Below, piece after piece: positions 33,595-42,411 of a DNA stretch of 64,000 nucleotides (its first letter is position 1; each line of letters opens with the position of its first letter). Source of the DNA: Streptomyces sp. NBC_00442 (lineage in GTDB: Bacteria > Actinomycetota > Actinomycetes > Streptomycetales > Streptomycetaceae); assembly GCF_036014195.1 (NCBI RefSeq), contig NZ_CP107918.1, positions 1,798,001 through 1,862,000 on the forward strand, given 5' to 3'. A program made the translations under genes and the position numbers. Below the pieces are notes generated by a model. The model worked only from the letters and a program-made list of their open reading frames with translations, was not told the DNA's origin and searched no databases.

Positions 33595-35178
33595 TTACTG
33601 AGGCGGGTTGCCGTGCTTGCGGGAGGGCAGGTCGGCGTGCTTGGACTTGAGCATCGCGAGGGAGGCGATCAGCACGGCCCGTGTCTCGGCCGGGTCGATC
33701 ACGTCGTCGACCAGGCCCCGCTCGGCCGCGTAGTACGGGTGCATCAGTTCGGCCTTGTACTCCTTGACCATCCGCGCCCGCATCGCCTCCGGATCCTCGG
33801 CATCCGCGATCTGACGGCGGAAGATGACGTTGGCCGCGCCTTCCGCGCCCATCACCGCGATCTCGTTGGTGGGCCACGCGTAGGTGAGGTCCGCGCCGAT
33901 GGACTGGGAGTCCATGACGATGTACGCGCCGCCGTAGGCCTTGCGCAGGATCAGCGAGATGCGGGGCACCGTGGCGTTGCAGTACGCGTACAGGAGCTTC
34001 GCGCCGTGGCGGATGATCCCACCGTGCTCCTGCGAGACGCCGGGCAGGAAGCCGGGGACGTCCAACAGGGTGACGATCGGGATGTTGAACGCATCGCACA
34101 TCTGCACGAAGCGAGCCGCCTTCTCCGACGCCTCGATGTCCAGCACACCGGCCAGCGACTGCGGCTGGTTGGCGACGATGCCGACGACCTGTCCGTCCAG
34201 GCGGGCCAGCGCGCAGATGATGTTCCGCGCCCAGCGCTCGTGCACCTCGAGGAAGTCGCCGTCGTCGACGAGCTCCTCGATCACCTTGTGCATGTCGTAC
34301 GGCCGGTTCCCGTCCGCCGGCACCAGGTCCAGGAGGATCTCGGAGCGGCGGTCGGCGGGGTCGTCGCTGGTGTGGACCGGCGGGTTCTCCCGGTTGTTCG
34401 ACGGGAGCATCGAGATGAGGTAGCGCACCTCCGCGAGGCACGTCTCCTCGTCGTCGTACGCGAAATGCGCGACACCCGACGTCTCCGCGTGCACGTCCGC
34501 GCCGCCGAGCCCGTTCTGGGTGATCTCCTCGCCCGTCACCGCCCGCACCACGTCAGGACCCGTGATGAACATCTGCGACGTTTCGCGGACCATGAAGACG
34601 AAGTCGGTCAGGGCGGGGGAGTACGCCGCGCCGCCGGCGCACGGGCCGAGCATCACGCTGATCTGCGGGATCACACCCGAGGCCCGCGTGTTGCGCTGGA
34701 AGATGCCGCCGTAGCCGGCGAGCGCGCTGACGCCCTCCTGGATACGGGCGCCCGCGCCATCGTTCAGCGACACCAGCGGGGCACCGGCCGCGATGGCCAT
34801 GTCCATGATCTTGTGGATCTTCGTGGCATGCGCCTCACCCAGCGCGCCGCCGAAGATGCGGAAATCGTGGGCGTACACGAAGACCGTACGGCCCTCCACC
34901 GTGCCCCAGCCGGTGACCACACCATCGGTGTACGGCTTCTTCGCCTCCAGCCCGAACCCCACCGCACGGTGCCGGCGCAGCTGCTCGACCTCGTGGAACG
35001 AGTCGGGGTCGAGCAGCAGGTCGATGCGCTCGCGGGCGGTCAGCTTGCCCTTCGCGTGCTGGGCCTCGGTCGCACGCTCACTCGGCCCGCGACGCGCCTC
35101 CTCGCGCAACGCGAGAAGTTCCGCCACGCGTCCACGCGTATCGCTCGGCTCACCCGGGGTCTCGTCCACAACGGTCAT
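33595..35178 (-). CDS. accB: Acyl-CoA carboxylase carboxyltransferase (beta) subunit
   Basis: A 527-residue biotin-dependent carboxyltransferase that transfers carboxyl from biotin to acetyl-/propionyl-CoA, feeding fatty acid and polyketide synthesis. Crotonase-like folds carry FGGALGEAHATKIHKIMD, GAPLVSLNDGAGARIQEG, MLGPCAGGAAYSPALTDF and, in the second half, VPGFLPGVSQEHGGIIRHGA and RKAYGGAYIVMDS. Asp in the GFLPG-QE region (specificity residue 422 in S. coelicolor PccB) would need alignment. Adjacent accE supports a multi-subunit complex. Confidence 0.94.
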   Translation of the reverse strand: MTVVDETPGEPSDTRGRVAELLALREEARRGPSERATEAQHAKGKLTARERIDLLLDPDSFHEVEQLRRHRAVGFGLEAKKPYTDGVVTGWGTVEGRTVFVYAHDFRIFGGALGEAHATKIHKIMDMAIAAGAPLVSLNDGAGARIQEGVSALAGYGGIFQRNTRASGVIPQISVMLGPCAGGAAYSPALTDFVFMVRETSQMFITGPDVVRAVTGEEITQNGLGGADVHAETSGVAHFAYDDEETCLAEVRYLISMLPSNNRENPPVHTSDDPADRRSEILLDLVPADGNRPYDMHKVIEELVDDGDFLEVHERWARNIICALARLDGQVVGIVANQPQSLAGVLDIEASEKAARFVQMCDAFNIPIVTLLDVPGFLPGVSQEHGGIIRHGAKLLYAYCNATVPRISLILRKAYGGAYIVMDSQSIGADLTYAWPTNEIAVMGAEGAANVIFRRQIADAEDPEAMRARMVKEYKAELMHPYYAAERGLVDDVIDPAETRAVLIASLAMLKSKHADLPSRKHGNPPQ

Positions 35179-35410
35179 GTATCGACCCTACGAAAAGGGA
35201 CAAGGATTTCCTCCGTCGACTCCGAACAGTCTCGGGACCGCTTTCCTAGTGGGGGCTGACAGTAGACCTGCGCCGAGCGGCCGACCGAACAGCGCAGGGG
35301 CCCTGAGATTTGTTGGGTCTCAACAACGCCGATGAGCCTGATTGTCAGCGGTGCGTCAGCCGGACGTCAGCTCGGCGTCCGTCTTCTGTCAGCTTCGCAT
35401 CAGCCGCGGG

Positions 35411-37825
35411 TCAGCCGAGCGTGACATCGGCCCGCACCGTGCCGCAGGCGGCGTCCGGGGTGATGCGCAGCCGCAGCGAGCGGCCGGTGGCGAGGACCTC
35501 GATCCGCGGGTCCCGCGTGGTCACCGAGCGTACCGGCCGGTCCCAGGTCAGCTCGATCGCGGCGCCGGTGCGTTCGGGCGCGGCCAGCGACAGGGTCGCC
35601 GTGGTCCGCGTGGTGCGCACCAGGACGCTCGCCGGACCGTCGGCGGCCAGGCCACCGACCGTACCCGCCGCCCAGAAGTTGGCGGCGAGAAGTCCGAGTC
35701 GCTGGGCCGAAATGGACTGTACGGACGGGGAGTTGGCGAGGACGCGCACCTTGCCGGGGTCGGCGGCGCGGACCGCCGTCTCCAACTGGCGGGCGCCGGG
35801 CAGCAGGACGTAGGCGTACGAGGCGCCGGCCGGATCGGTGCCGTGGTCGAACCAGAGGGTGAGGTAGCGACGGGTGACCGGGTCGGCGGTGCCGCCGGTG
35901 TTGATCGCCTTCCAGGTGTCGGTGCGTTCCTCGCGCAGCGCCTGGACGGGGGCGCCGCCGGGGAAGACGTAGCCGGCGTGGCCCGCGATGTGCGCCCAGC
36001 GGGCGCGGGGGAAGGTGTCGTGCCGGCCGAGGGTGGCGGGCAGCCGCCGGCCGTCGACGGTGAGGGCGTTGGTGCCGGTGGCGCCGAGGTTGCGGTGGTC
36101 GACGACGGTCTCGACGGGCTCCTTGTCGCTCGCCGTGATGCCGGCGCCGAGGCAGACGATCTCGTCCCCCACGAAGAACCAGGACTTGCGGGCCGCGAGG
36201 GTGGAGGAGAGCCCTTTGAGGTGCTGGCCGACGGCCGCGTACGTTCCGTCGGTGGCGCCGCCCACCCAGGTGACGGCGGGCCGGGCCGCGCCCCACGCGC
36301 CGCCCTCGCCGTCCGTGAGGGGCTTGCGCGAGACGGTGGTGCCGGGCATGCGGTACGGGTCGGCCGTGGGCCAGAAGCCGTCGCTGTACTGATCGCCCGC
36401 GAAGCCCTCGCCCCACCAGGCGAGCATGCCGGAACCGGTGTGCCAGCCGCGGAGGTTCTCGCCGTTGCCGTTCTCGTAGTACGCGATCCGGTTCGAGGAC
36501 ATGCTCAGGGACGCGGCGAAGCGGGTGCCGCGGTGCACGGCGCGGTCCATGGCGGGGAAGAGACGGGGCCCGGTGGGGGCGGGGGCCGCGGCGGGCGCGG
36601 CGTCCACGGCGGCGCGCAGCAGGGCGAGGTTGGCGACGGACAGGCGCTGGTCGGTGAGGACGGGGACGGCCGGGGCGCGGTCGGTCCATCCCTTGATCAG
36701 GGCGCGCCAGCGGTCGCGTTCGGCGGGCGCGGCGCCCAGCGCGAGCATGGCGATGTGGGCCATGATCGTGCGGCCCATGAGCTGGTCGTCGGTGGTCTGG
36801 CGGGAAACGGCGCGGCCGTTGACGCAGTCCATCATCAGGCCGTCGTGGATGAAGGGGGCGTAGCTGCGCTCGACGGAGTCGAGGATGATCTGCCGGTTCG
36901 GGTCGGTGACGGCCCAGGTGGAGCCGGCGAGCAGCGCGAAGAGCCGGGACAGGCCGTCGATCTGCACCTCGCCGTACGAGCCGGTGTAGGCGATCCAGGT
37001 GTGCTGGACGAACGATCCGTCGGCGTAGAGGCCGTCGCCGGCGGTGACATAGGGGAAGACGGGCGAGAGGGCGTCGCGGGCCAGGGCGATCTTCGCGGCG
37101 TTCTTGCCGAGGACTCCGCGGGTGGCGAGCACCCGGCACAGGTCGGTGCGGTTGGCGCCGGTGGAGGTACCGGTGTAGACGGCGACGGCGCTGTCCGGCA
37201 CGAAATGGTCGATGGCGGCGGTGTAGTGGCCGATCTGCGTGGCGTTCAGGGTGTCGTACGCGATGACGGCGGTGTCGAGGAGGAGCCGGGAGCTGCCGAT
37301 CTGCCAGTCCCACCAGTTGCCGAAGGTCTTGGTGTTCTCGTTGTAGATCCGCGTGTAGAGGTGGTCGAGGCCCTTGCCGACGGCGGTGATCAGCGCGGTG
37401 TCGCCGGTGGATCCCGTGCCGGGCTGGGCCCAGGCCTGCGCCATGGTGTTGAGCCGGGTGTAGCTCGCGCTCATGTTGGCGGAGCCGGTGGCGGGGTCGG
37501 TGAGCGGCTGGTCGGGCCAGAGGGATCCGGTCGCCGGGGCCATGGCGGCGAGCGCGGTGCGGGCGGACGTGCCGAGCGCGGCGAGCTTGGTGGCGTAGGG
37601 CTCGGCCGTCGCGTCGAAGCCGGTGCCGAGCGTCAGGTCGCGCCACCTCAGGCGCAGGGTGTCGAACTCGTCGGCCGCCGGAGCGGGTTGGGGCTGTGCG
37701 GTCCCGGCGTGGGGAGCCGCCGTCGCCGGCCCCGCGGGCAGGGTCAGACCGAGCGCGACGGCGGCGGCGCCGGTGCCGGAAGCGGCGAGGAAGGTACGGC
37801 GTGAACTGCCCGAGGGGGATGGCAT
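35411..37825 (-). CDS. Secreted polysaccharide lyase family 8
   Basis: An 804-residue enzyme with a Tat signal (SSRRTFLAASGTGAAAVALG, cleaved near AAPHA). The alpha/alpha-toroid has NWWDWQIGSSR and the catalytic-type segment FVQHTWIAYTGSYGEVQIDG (His and Tyr), followed by the beta-sandwich with NRIAYYENGNGENLRGWHTG. Family members cleave hyaluronan, chondroitin sulfate or xanthan by beta-elimination; the sequence does not decide. ATG 37825 follows GGAGG by ten bases. Divergent from a DeoR/LacI regulator that probably controls it. Confidence 0.92.
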   Translation of the reverse strand: MPSPSGSSRRTFLAASGTGAAAVALGLTLPAGPATAAPHAGTAQPQPAPAADEFDTLRLRWRDLTLGTGFDATAEPYATKLAALGTSARTALAAMAPATGSLWPDQPLTDPATGSANMSASYTRLNTMAQAWAQPGTGSTGDTALITAVGKGLDHLYTRIYNENTKTFGNWWDWQIGSSRLLLDTAVIAYDTLNATQIGHYTAAIDHFVPDSAVAVYTGTSTGANRTDLCRVLATRGVLGKNAAKIALARDALSPVFPYVTAGDGLYADGSFVQHTWIAYTGSYGEVQIDGLSRLFALLAGSTWAVTDPNRQIILDSVERSYAPFIHDGLMMDCVNGRAVSRQTTDDQLMGRTIMAHIAMLALGAAPAERDRWRALIKGWTDRAPAVPVLTDQRLSVANLALLRAAVDAAPAAAPAPTGPRLFPAMDRAVHRGTRFAASLSMSSNRIAYYENGNGENLRGWHTGSGMLAWWGEGFAGDQYSDGFWPTADPYRMPGTTVSRKPLTDGEGGAWGAARPAVTWVGGATDGTYAAVGQHLKGLSSTLAARKSWFFVGDEIVCLGAGITASDKEPVETVVDHRNLGATGTNALTVDGRRLPATLGRHDTFPRARWAHIAGHAGYVFPGGAPVQALREERTDTWKAINTGGTADPVTRRYLTLWFDHGTDPAGASYAYVLLPGARQLETAVRAADPGKVRVLANSPSVQSISAQRLGLLAANFWAAGTVGGLAADGPASVLVRTTRTTATLSLAAPERTGAAIELTWDRPVRSVTTRDPRIEVLATGRSLRLRITPDAACGTVRADVTLG

Positions 37826-37967
37826 GGTGGCGGGACCTCCGGAGCGTGAGCGAACGAGGAGGGGCACGGGGCGGGCACGGGGCCCGGGACGAGCGCGGCG
37901 CGATTGAGCGGTTTCTCTCATGACATCGAAAGAACGCGCAATACTTCGCACATTCATCAGGGAAATT

Positions 37968-37999
37968 GATCGTTCGCACAGAATCGTGCACGAACGATC
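37968..37999. promoter_or_regulatory. Inverted-repeat operator between lyase and regulator genes
   Basis: GATCGTTCG (37968-37976) and CGAACGATC (37991-37999) are perfect nine-base arms around a 14-base spacer. Inside, GCACAGAATCGTGC extends the symmetry. It lies 143 bp from the lyase start and 72 bp from the regulator start, in an AT-richer patch. Probable binding site of the neighbouring DeoR/LacI-type regulator. Confidence 0.7.
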
Positions 38000-38070
38000 T
38001 AACGGGGGTTACGCTCCTGGTCAGCGGTTGACGGCGGTCGGCGCAAGCCGATGGGGAGGGGCGGAACCAC

Positions 38071-39123
38071 GTGCATGCCGAGGACAGACACCAGGCGATA
38101 CTGCGGCGACTGCGGGAGCGCGGCTCGCTGCGAGTGACCGATTTCGCCGAGGAGTTGAAGGTGTCCGCGGTCACCGTGCGCCGGGACGTGGAGGCGCTCG
38201 CCGAGCGCGGTCTGGTGGCCCGGGTGCACGGCGGGGCGCTGCTCCCCGAGTCGGCGCCGGCTCCCGCGCCGCCCTCCCCCGCGCCGAGTGGCGCGCCCTT
38301 GGTCTTCGGTCTCGTCGTCCCGGCGGCCGACTACTACTACCCCGAGGTCATCAAGGGCGCGCGGGAGGCGGCGGCCGCCCGGGGCATCCGGCTGGTGCTC
38401 GGCATCTCGCAGTACCGGCCCGAGGAAGAGCGGGCGCAGGTACGGCAGTTGCTGTCCCACGGCATCGACGGTCTGCTCATCGCGCCGTGCGGGCCGCCCG
38501 GCGACCAGGACTGGCTCGCGGCGCTCGGCGTGCCGTTCGTCCTGGTGGAGCGGCGTTCCGGGGACGACGTGCCGGGCGCGGAGCGGGTGGTGACCGATCA
38601 CGCCTACGGTGCGCGCCTCGCCGTCCGTCACCTCGCCGGGTCGGGGCGCGGGCGGATCGGGCTGCTCCTTCGCGCGGACAGCCCGCACAGCGCGCTCGTT
38701 CAGGAGGGCTACCTCGGCGGGCTCGCCTCGCTCGGGCTCCCGGCGCCGGATTCGCTGCGCTTCACGATCACGGCGCCGGAGGCCGACCCGCTGCGGCGGG
38801 ACGCCCAACTCGACGAGTTCACCGGGGCGGTGGAGGCTGGGCTGCTCGACGCGGTCCTGGTCCACAACGACCACGACGCGATCGTGCTGCTGCCCCGGCT
38901 GCGGGCACGGGGCCTGTCCGTGCCGGGTGACCTCGCGATCGTGGCGTACGACGACGAGGTCGCCGCGCTCGCGGACATCCCGCTGACGGCTGTCGCGCCG
39001 CCGAAGCGGGCGGTGGGCGTCGCGGCGGTGGACATGCTGGCGCTGCGGCTCGCCGACCCGCCCCGGGCGCGCCATCACCTCTCGATCCTCCCCGAGTTGA
39101 AGATCCGCGCGTCCAGCGCGTGA
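38071..39123 (+). CDS. DeoR-HTH / LacI-type sensor hybrid regulator
   Basis: A 350-residue transcription factor. Residues 1-57 are a DeoR winged helix (RHQAILRRLRERGSLRVTDF and VSAVTVRRDVEALAERGLV), residues 75-348 a periplasmic-binding-protein-like sugar sensor as in LacI/GalR (VFGLVVPAADYYYPEVIKGA, VPGDLAIVAYDDEVAALADI). The linker is Ala/Pro-rich. Divergent from the polysaccharide lyase, so the effector is probably a sugar released by it. GTG 38071 after GGGGAGGGG. Confidence 0.9.
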   Translation: MHAEDRHQAILRRLRERGSLRVTDFAEELKVSAVTVRRDVEALAERGLVARVHGGALLPESAPAPAPPSPAPSGAPLVFGLVVPAADYYYPEVIKGAREAAAARGIRLVLGISQYRPEEERAQVRQLLSHGIDGLLIAPCGPPGDQDWLAALGVPFVLVERRSGDDVPGAERVVTDHAYGARLAVRHLAGSGRGRIGLLLRADSPHSALVQEGYLGGLASLGLPAPDSLRFTITAPEADPLRRDAQLDEFTGAVEAGLLDAVLVHNDHDAIVLLPRLRARGLSVPGDLAIVAYDDEVAALADIPLTAVAPPKRAVGVAAVDMLALRLADPPRARHHLSILPELKIRASSA

Positions 39124-39175
39124 GGGTGCCGGGATCCGTAACGGTCCGTCCTCTCGTGGCCTAAGATCCACGGGT

Positions 39176-40027
39176 ATGGGGGAATTGAATCGTGAGACCG
39201 CCACCGGGGTCGTCCTGTCGGCCGGCCGTACTCGGGCTTGGGTGGAGCGCGGCGCGCTGCACTGGAGCCGGGGACGTACGACCGTCGTCGTCCCCGGGGC
39301 GGGGATCCGCCGCGTCGAGGCGGCCGGGACGTCGCTGACCGTGTTCCTCGGCGAGGATGCCGGAGGCGGCTCGTCGATGACGGTCCGTCACCGCAACCGG
39401 GACATGGTCGTCGCGCTCGGCGCGGAGATAGAAGCGGTCATCGGTGACGCAGGCCCGCCGGGAACCCGGCGACAGCCACAGCGGCACACGGTGCCGGTGT
39501 GGCCGCTGCGCATGCTGTTTCGCGTGCGCGCCGGGGTGCTGCACGGCGGCCCGTGGTGGCGGCGCGCGCTCTGGTACACGGTCGCGGGACTGCCCCTGGC
39601 CGTACTGCTGCCGGTCAGCCCCGTCCTGGGCGTCGCCGCCTGGCTCCTGCTGCCGGCCGGTCTCGGCCTGCTGTTCCTGTGGGTGAAGATGGCCGCCCTG
39701 GACACGTGGTGGGTGATGCGGCGGCGGGGTGTGACTGTCCACGCGCGGTACGCGTTCGACCTGACCACACCCAGCGACTCAGGCGTCAGCTACATCGTCC
39801 ACTTCCGCACGCTCGACGGACAGGAGATGGCGCGGCCGATCTCGGTGCGGGGGCACCGCGACGAGATCACGTACGACCCCCGGGACCCGTCCCGCATGTA
39901 CGCGCGGACCCGGGTGGCCTGGCTGGGATCCGCCCTGGTCGCCTTCACGCTGACCGGCATGTGGGGCGCCCTCTTCTGCGTCCCGGCGGTCATCTGGCTC
40001 ACCGAGCTGGTGTCCCTGGCGCTCTAG
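39176..40027 (+). CDS. Membrane protein, DUF3592-like
   Basis: A 283-residue protein: a cytosolic beta-rich N-domain (1-95) resembling a PH-type fold, two adjacent TM segments (about 125-170, LWYTVAGLPLAVLLPVSPVL and LLLPAGLGLLFLWV), a DUF3592-like segment (VSYIVHFRTLDGQEMARPIS and ITYDPRDPSRMYAR), and two hydrophobic C-terminal segments. Function unknown. Starts 52 bp after the regulator gene on the same strand. Confidence 0.78.
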   Translation: MGELNRETATGVVLSAGRTRAWVERGALHWSRGRTTVVVPGAGIRRVEAAGTSLTVFLGEDAGGGSSMTVRHRNRDMVVALGAEIEAVIGDAGPPGTRRQPQRHTVPVWPLRMLFRVRAGVLHGGPWWRRALWYTVAGLPLAVLLPVSPVLGVAAWLLLPAGLGLLFLWVKMAALDTWWVMRRRGVTVHARYAFDLTTPSDSGVSYIVHFRTLDGQEMARPISVRGHRDEITYDPRDPSRMYARTRVAWLGSALVAFTLTGMWGALFCVPAVIWLTELVSLAL

Positions 40028-40129
40028 CCGGCCCCGCCCACGCCGAACCGCTCACGTGCACGGACCGGTGCGGACCGAGCCGTCCATGACAGGGCCCTCC
40101 TACGGGGCAACGTCGGCGGACCCGGGCGC

Positions 40130-40660
40130 CTAGCTCAACTCGAAGGAGCTCGCCTTGTTGTTGCACCCGAAGGGGACCTGGGACAGGTCCCAATGCTGGT
40201 CGATCCATTCGTTTCCGCACTCGCCCTTGAAGTTGACGTCCGCGGACATCCAGACGTCACAGTGCGAGCCGTTGCCCATCCGTGTGGTCACCGAGGTCGC
40301 GGTGTCGTTCCAGCCGCCGGGGAAGGCCGGGAACCGGTAGTCCTTGGTGCCGTCCGTCGAGGGCGTGCAGTCCTTGGCGACGGAGTAGGTGAGGGTGGCG
40401 CCGCTCGAGTTGTAGTTGGCCCAGTCGTAGAACGTCACGACGGACATGCCGGCGGCGTCTCCGGCCTGGACCGCCTTCTCCAGGCTCGGGAAGCTCGCCC
40501 AGCTCTTGTCCGGGTAGACCAGCAGGTGGCCCGCCGCGGTGGGCTGCGCGGCGGTACCTCCCGCCCCCTCCGCGACGGAAGGGCTCCCGGTCAGGAGAAG
40601 CCCCGTGAACGCCAGGGCCATCGCTGCGCAGAACGTGAGGACAGGGCTCAATCGTCGCAT
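40130..40660 (-). CDS. Secreted beta/gamma-crystallin-like (peptidase-inhibitor I36-type) protein
   Basis: A 176-residue protein with a Sec signal (MRRLSPVLTFCAAMALAFTG, cleavage near AEG). The mature part has the pattern of Streptomyces metalloproteinase-inhibitor/betagamma-crystallin folds: GGWNDTATSVTTRMGNGSHC and a C-terminal Cys-rich segment (Cys in KDCTP, SHCDVW, GECGNE, FGCNN suggest two disulfides). ATG 40660 follows GGAG by six bases. Convergent with the DUF3592-like gene. Next upstream gene on the same strand is an M64 peptidase, a possible target. Confidence 0.72.
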   Translation of the reverse strand: MRRLSPVLTFCAAMALAFTGLLLTGSPSVAEGAGGTAAQPTAAGHLLVYPDKSWASFPSLEKAVQAGDAAGMSVVTFYDWANYNSSGATLTYSVAKDCTPSTDGTKDYRFPAFPGGWNDTATSVTTRMGNGSHCDVWMSADVNFKGECGNEWIDQHWDLSQVPFGCNNKASSFELS

Positions 40661-40796
40661 CGCACGCTCCATGTGTCGGCGCCGGACCCGGGCCGGGCGA
40701 TCGCGCGGCTTGCTCGGCCCGCAGGCCGACCATCGCAGCCACAGCCGGACCACACAAGTGCGCAAGAGGCTTGGGCATGACTCGCCGTCCCCGCCT

Positions 40797-40827
40797 CCGG
40801 GGCCCCGCTGCGCGGCTCGGGCCCCGG
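40797..40827. terminator. Perfect hairpin in the gap before the M64 gene
   Basis: CCGGGGCCC / GGGCCCCGG arms with a 13-base interior. It lies downstream of the M64 gene and upstream of the secreted-protein gene. It may reinforce termination. Confidence 0.5.
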
Positions 40828-40845
40828 ACGCAGGTACGGCCGTGT

Positions 40846-40881
40846 CCGACTGCGGTCGGGCTCCAAGGCCACCGCAGTCGG
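40846..40881 (-). terminator. Terminator of the M64 peptidase gene
   Basis: Eleven-base perfect arms CCGACTGCGGT / ACCGCAGTCGG with a 14-base loop, 48 bp past the M64 stop. Confidence 0.75.
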
Positions 40882-40928
40882 CCAGAGCTCACGTGTTGCT
40901 ACGTCTCCCGACGCACAACGGCACGGCG

Positions 40929-42299
40929 TCAGCGGTGGGTGTGCCATTCGGCGGTGTCCTGCAGGGTCTTCGCTATCCCGGGGTCACGCACGGACGGGGT
41001 CCGGTCGAGCACCCGTACCGTCAGACGGTGGTCACCACGCCCGAGGCCGAGCCCCCGCACCGGCACCGTCGTACGCCCCTCGTAGTGCCGAAGCTCCCGC
41101 CCGTCCAGGTACCAGCGGATCGTCAACTGCCGTGCGCCGGCGAGCCGCGGCACCGTGACCCGGGCCGTGTCGCCCGGCCGCAGCGTGCGGGCCGTGGAGA
41201 CGGCGGGCGTCGCGATCGAGGCGTGCCGGTAGAACCCCGCGATCATCGCCTCCACCCCCGGCAGGTTGAACGGCTTGCCCAGGATGCGCATGATCGAGCC
41301 GTCCGTGGGGCGGCTGAGGCCGGTGACGTAGTAGCCGCCGCCCTCGTACGCACCGACCGTCCCGCCGTCCGGCGAGGTCTCGCCGAGCCAGCGGTACCAC
41401 TTGGTGCGGTCCGCGGCCATCCGGTCGGCGGACAGCACCGAGATGTTGGACTGGTCGGCCTCGGGGCCCTCGTAGTGCTCGTAGCCCGGGGTGTCCGGGT
41501 AGAAGTACTCGTCGGCCAGCTTCCCCAGGGAGTGGCCGGTCTCGTGAATGGCCACCTGGCCGGACTTGGCGTTCCCGGCGGACGCGGTGGATATGCCCTC
41601 GTACCCGAGCGTCTTGGACGGCTCGTTGTATCCGGCCCCGCCGTACTTGGCGCTGTTGGAGAGCACGACGACCAGATCGGCCTGGGGCGCCTTCGCCACG
41701 TAGGCGTCGACCTTGTCCTGGTCGACGCAGAGCAGCCGCTCGACGCCGTCGCACCAGAAGTAGGAGCCGAGCGCGGTGTTCTTCACGTCGCCCTGCGCCG
41801 GGTCGCCGGAGACGCCGCTCTCGGCGGAGACCGCGTCCACCGTCCACACGTTGAACAGGTTCTGGTACGTCGTGTACGGCTCGACGCCGGTGATCTCGCC
41901 CCACTTCTCCTTGGCGTCGGTGTGGAACTGGTCCAGCTGGTCGGCCGTGTAGCCGTCGCCGACGATCACGATGTCCAGGCGGTCGGCGGTCGAGCCGTTG
42001 TCGATCACCTTGGTGACCCGGCCGTCCGCGGCGGCGGCCGTGGGGGCCGAGAGGTGCGGCGCGGGCCTGCCGAGTCCGTTCTTCGGCACCAGGGTGTGGC
42101 CGGAGCCCGCGAGGGTCTGCCCCGACGCGGCTTCGGGGCCGGGTATCTCGACCCGCACCCGGGGCTGCGGCTGTGGTGGGCCGGCGGCGGCCGCGGTACC
42201 GGGCCCGGCCGCGAGCGCGGCCAGAGCGGCGGCTCCGGCGAGCGCGGCCGTCGCGATGCTGCCGCGCGCGGTGAAGCTCCTGCGCAGGGGTGGGCGCAT
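40929..42299 (-). CDS. Secreted M64-family metallopeptidase
   Basis: A 456-residue secreted zinc protease with a long Ala-rich signal peptide (cleavage near AAAAGPP). The catalytic motif is VAIHETGHSLGKLADEY (HExxH plus Asp-Glu), the IgA-peptidase M64 signature. VIVGDGYTADQLDQFHTDAK near the N-terminus is the other family block. A C-terminal beta-sandwich (LTIRWYLDGRELRHYEG) may be a binding domain. Divergent from an XRE-TPR regulator across a 112-bp gap with an inverted repeat. Confidence 0.93.
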   Translation of the reverse strand: MRPPLRRSFTARGSIATAALAGAAALAALAAGPGTAAAAGPPQPQPRVRVEIPGPEAASGQTLAGSGHTLVPKNGLGRPAPHLSAPTAAAADGRVTKVIDNGSTADRLDIVIVGDGYTADQLDQFHTDAKEKWGEITGVEPYTTYQNLFNVWTVDAVSAESGVSGDPAQGDVKNTALGSYFWCDGVERLLCVDQDKVDAYVAKAPQADLVVVLSNSAKYGGAGYNEPSKTLGYEGISTASAGNAKSGQVAIHETGHSLGKLADEYFYPDTPGYEHYEGPEADQSNISVLSADRMAADRTKWYRWLGETSPDGGTVGAYEGGGYYVTGLSRPTDGSIMRILGKPFNLPGVEAMIAGFYRHASIATPAVSTARTLRPGDTARVTVPRLAGARQLTIRWYLDGRELRHYEGRTTVPVRGLGLGRGDHRLTVRVLDRTPSVRDPGIAKTLQDTAEWHTHR

Positions 42300-42323
42300 G
42301 AAGTCCTCTTCTCTGTAACGAAG

Positions 42324-42361
42324 TTAAGCATCCAGGTAAATGCGTTGAACGGCCTGCTTAA
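42324..42361. promoter_or_regulatory. Inverted repeat in the M64 / XRE divergent promoter region
   Basis: TTAAGCA (42324-42330) and TGCTTAA (42355-42361), perfect seven-base arms in the AT-rich 112-bp gap. The 24-base spacer places the two arms about three helical turns apart. Possible site for the XRE-family protein encoded next to it. Confidence 0.5.
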
Positions 42362-42411
42362 ATTAGGGGGCGCACGGGGCGTGCGCAATGCTTCGGGGCC
42401 AAGGGGACGCC

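Noticed and set aside
35342..37804. An 820-codon frame opposite the polysaccharide lyase
   Set aside because: Gly/Ala/Arg-rich shadow; the lyase has signal peptide and catalytic motifs.
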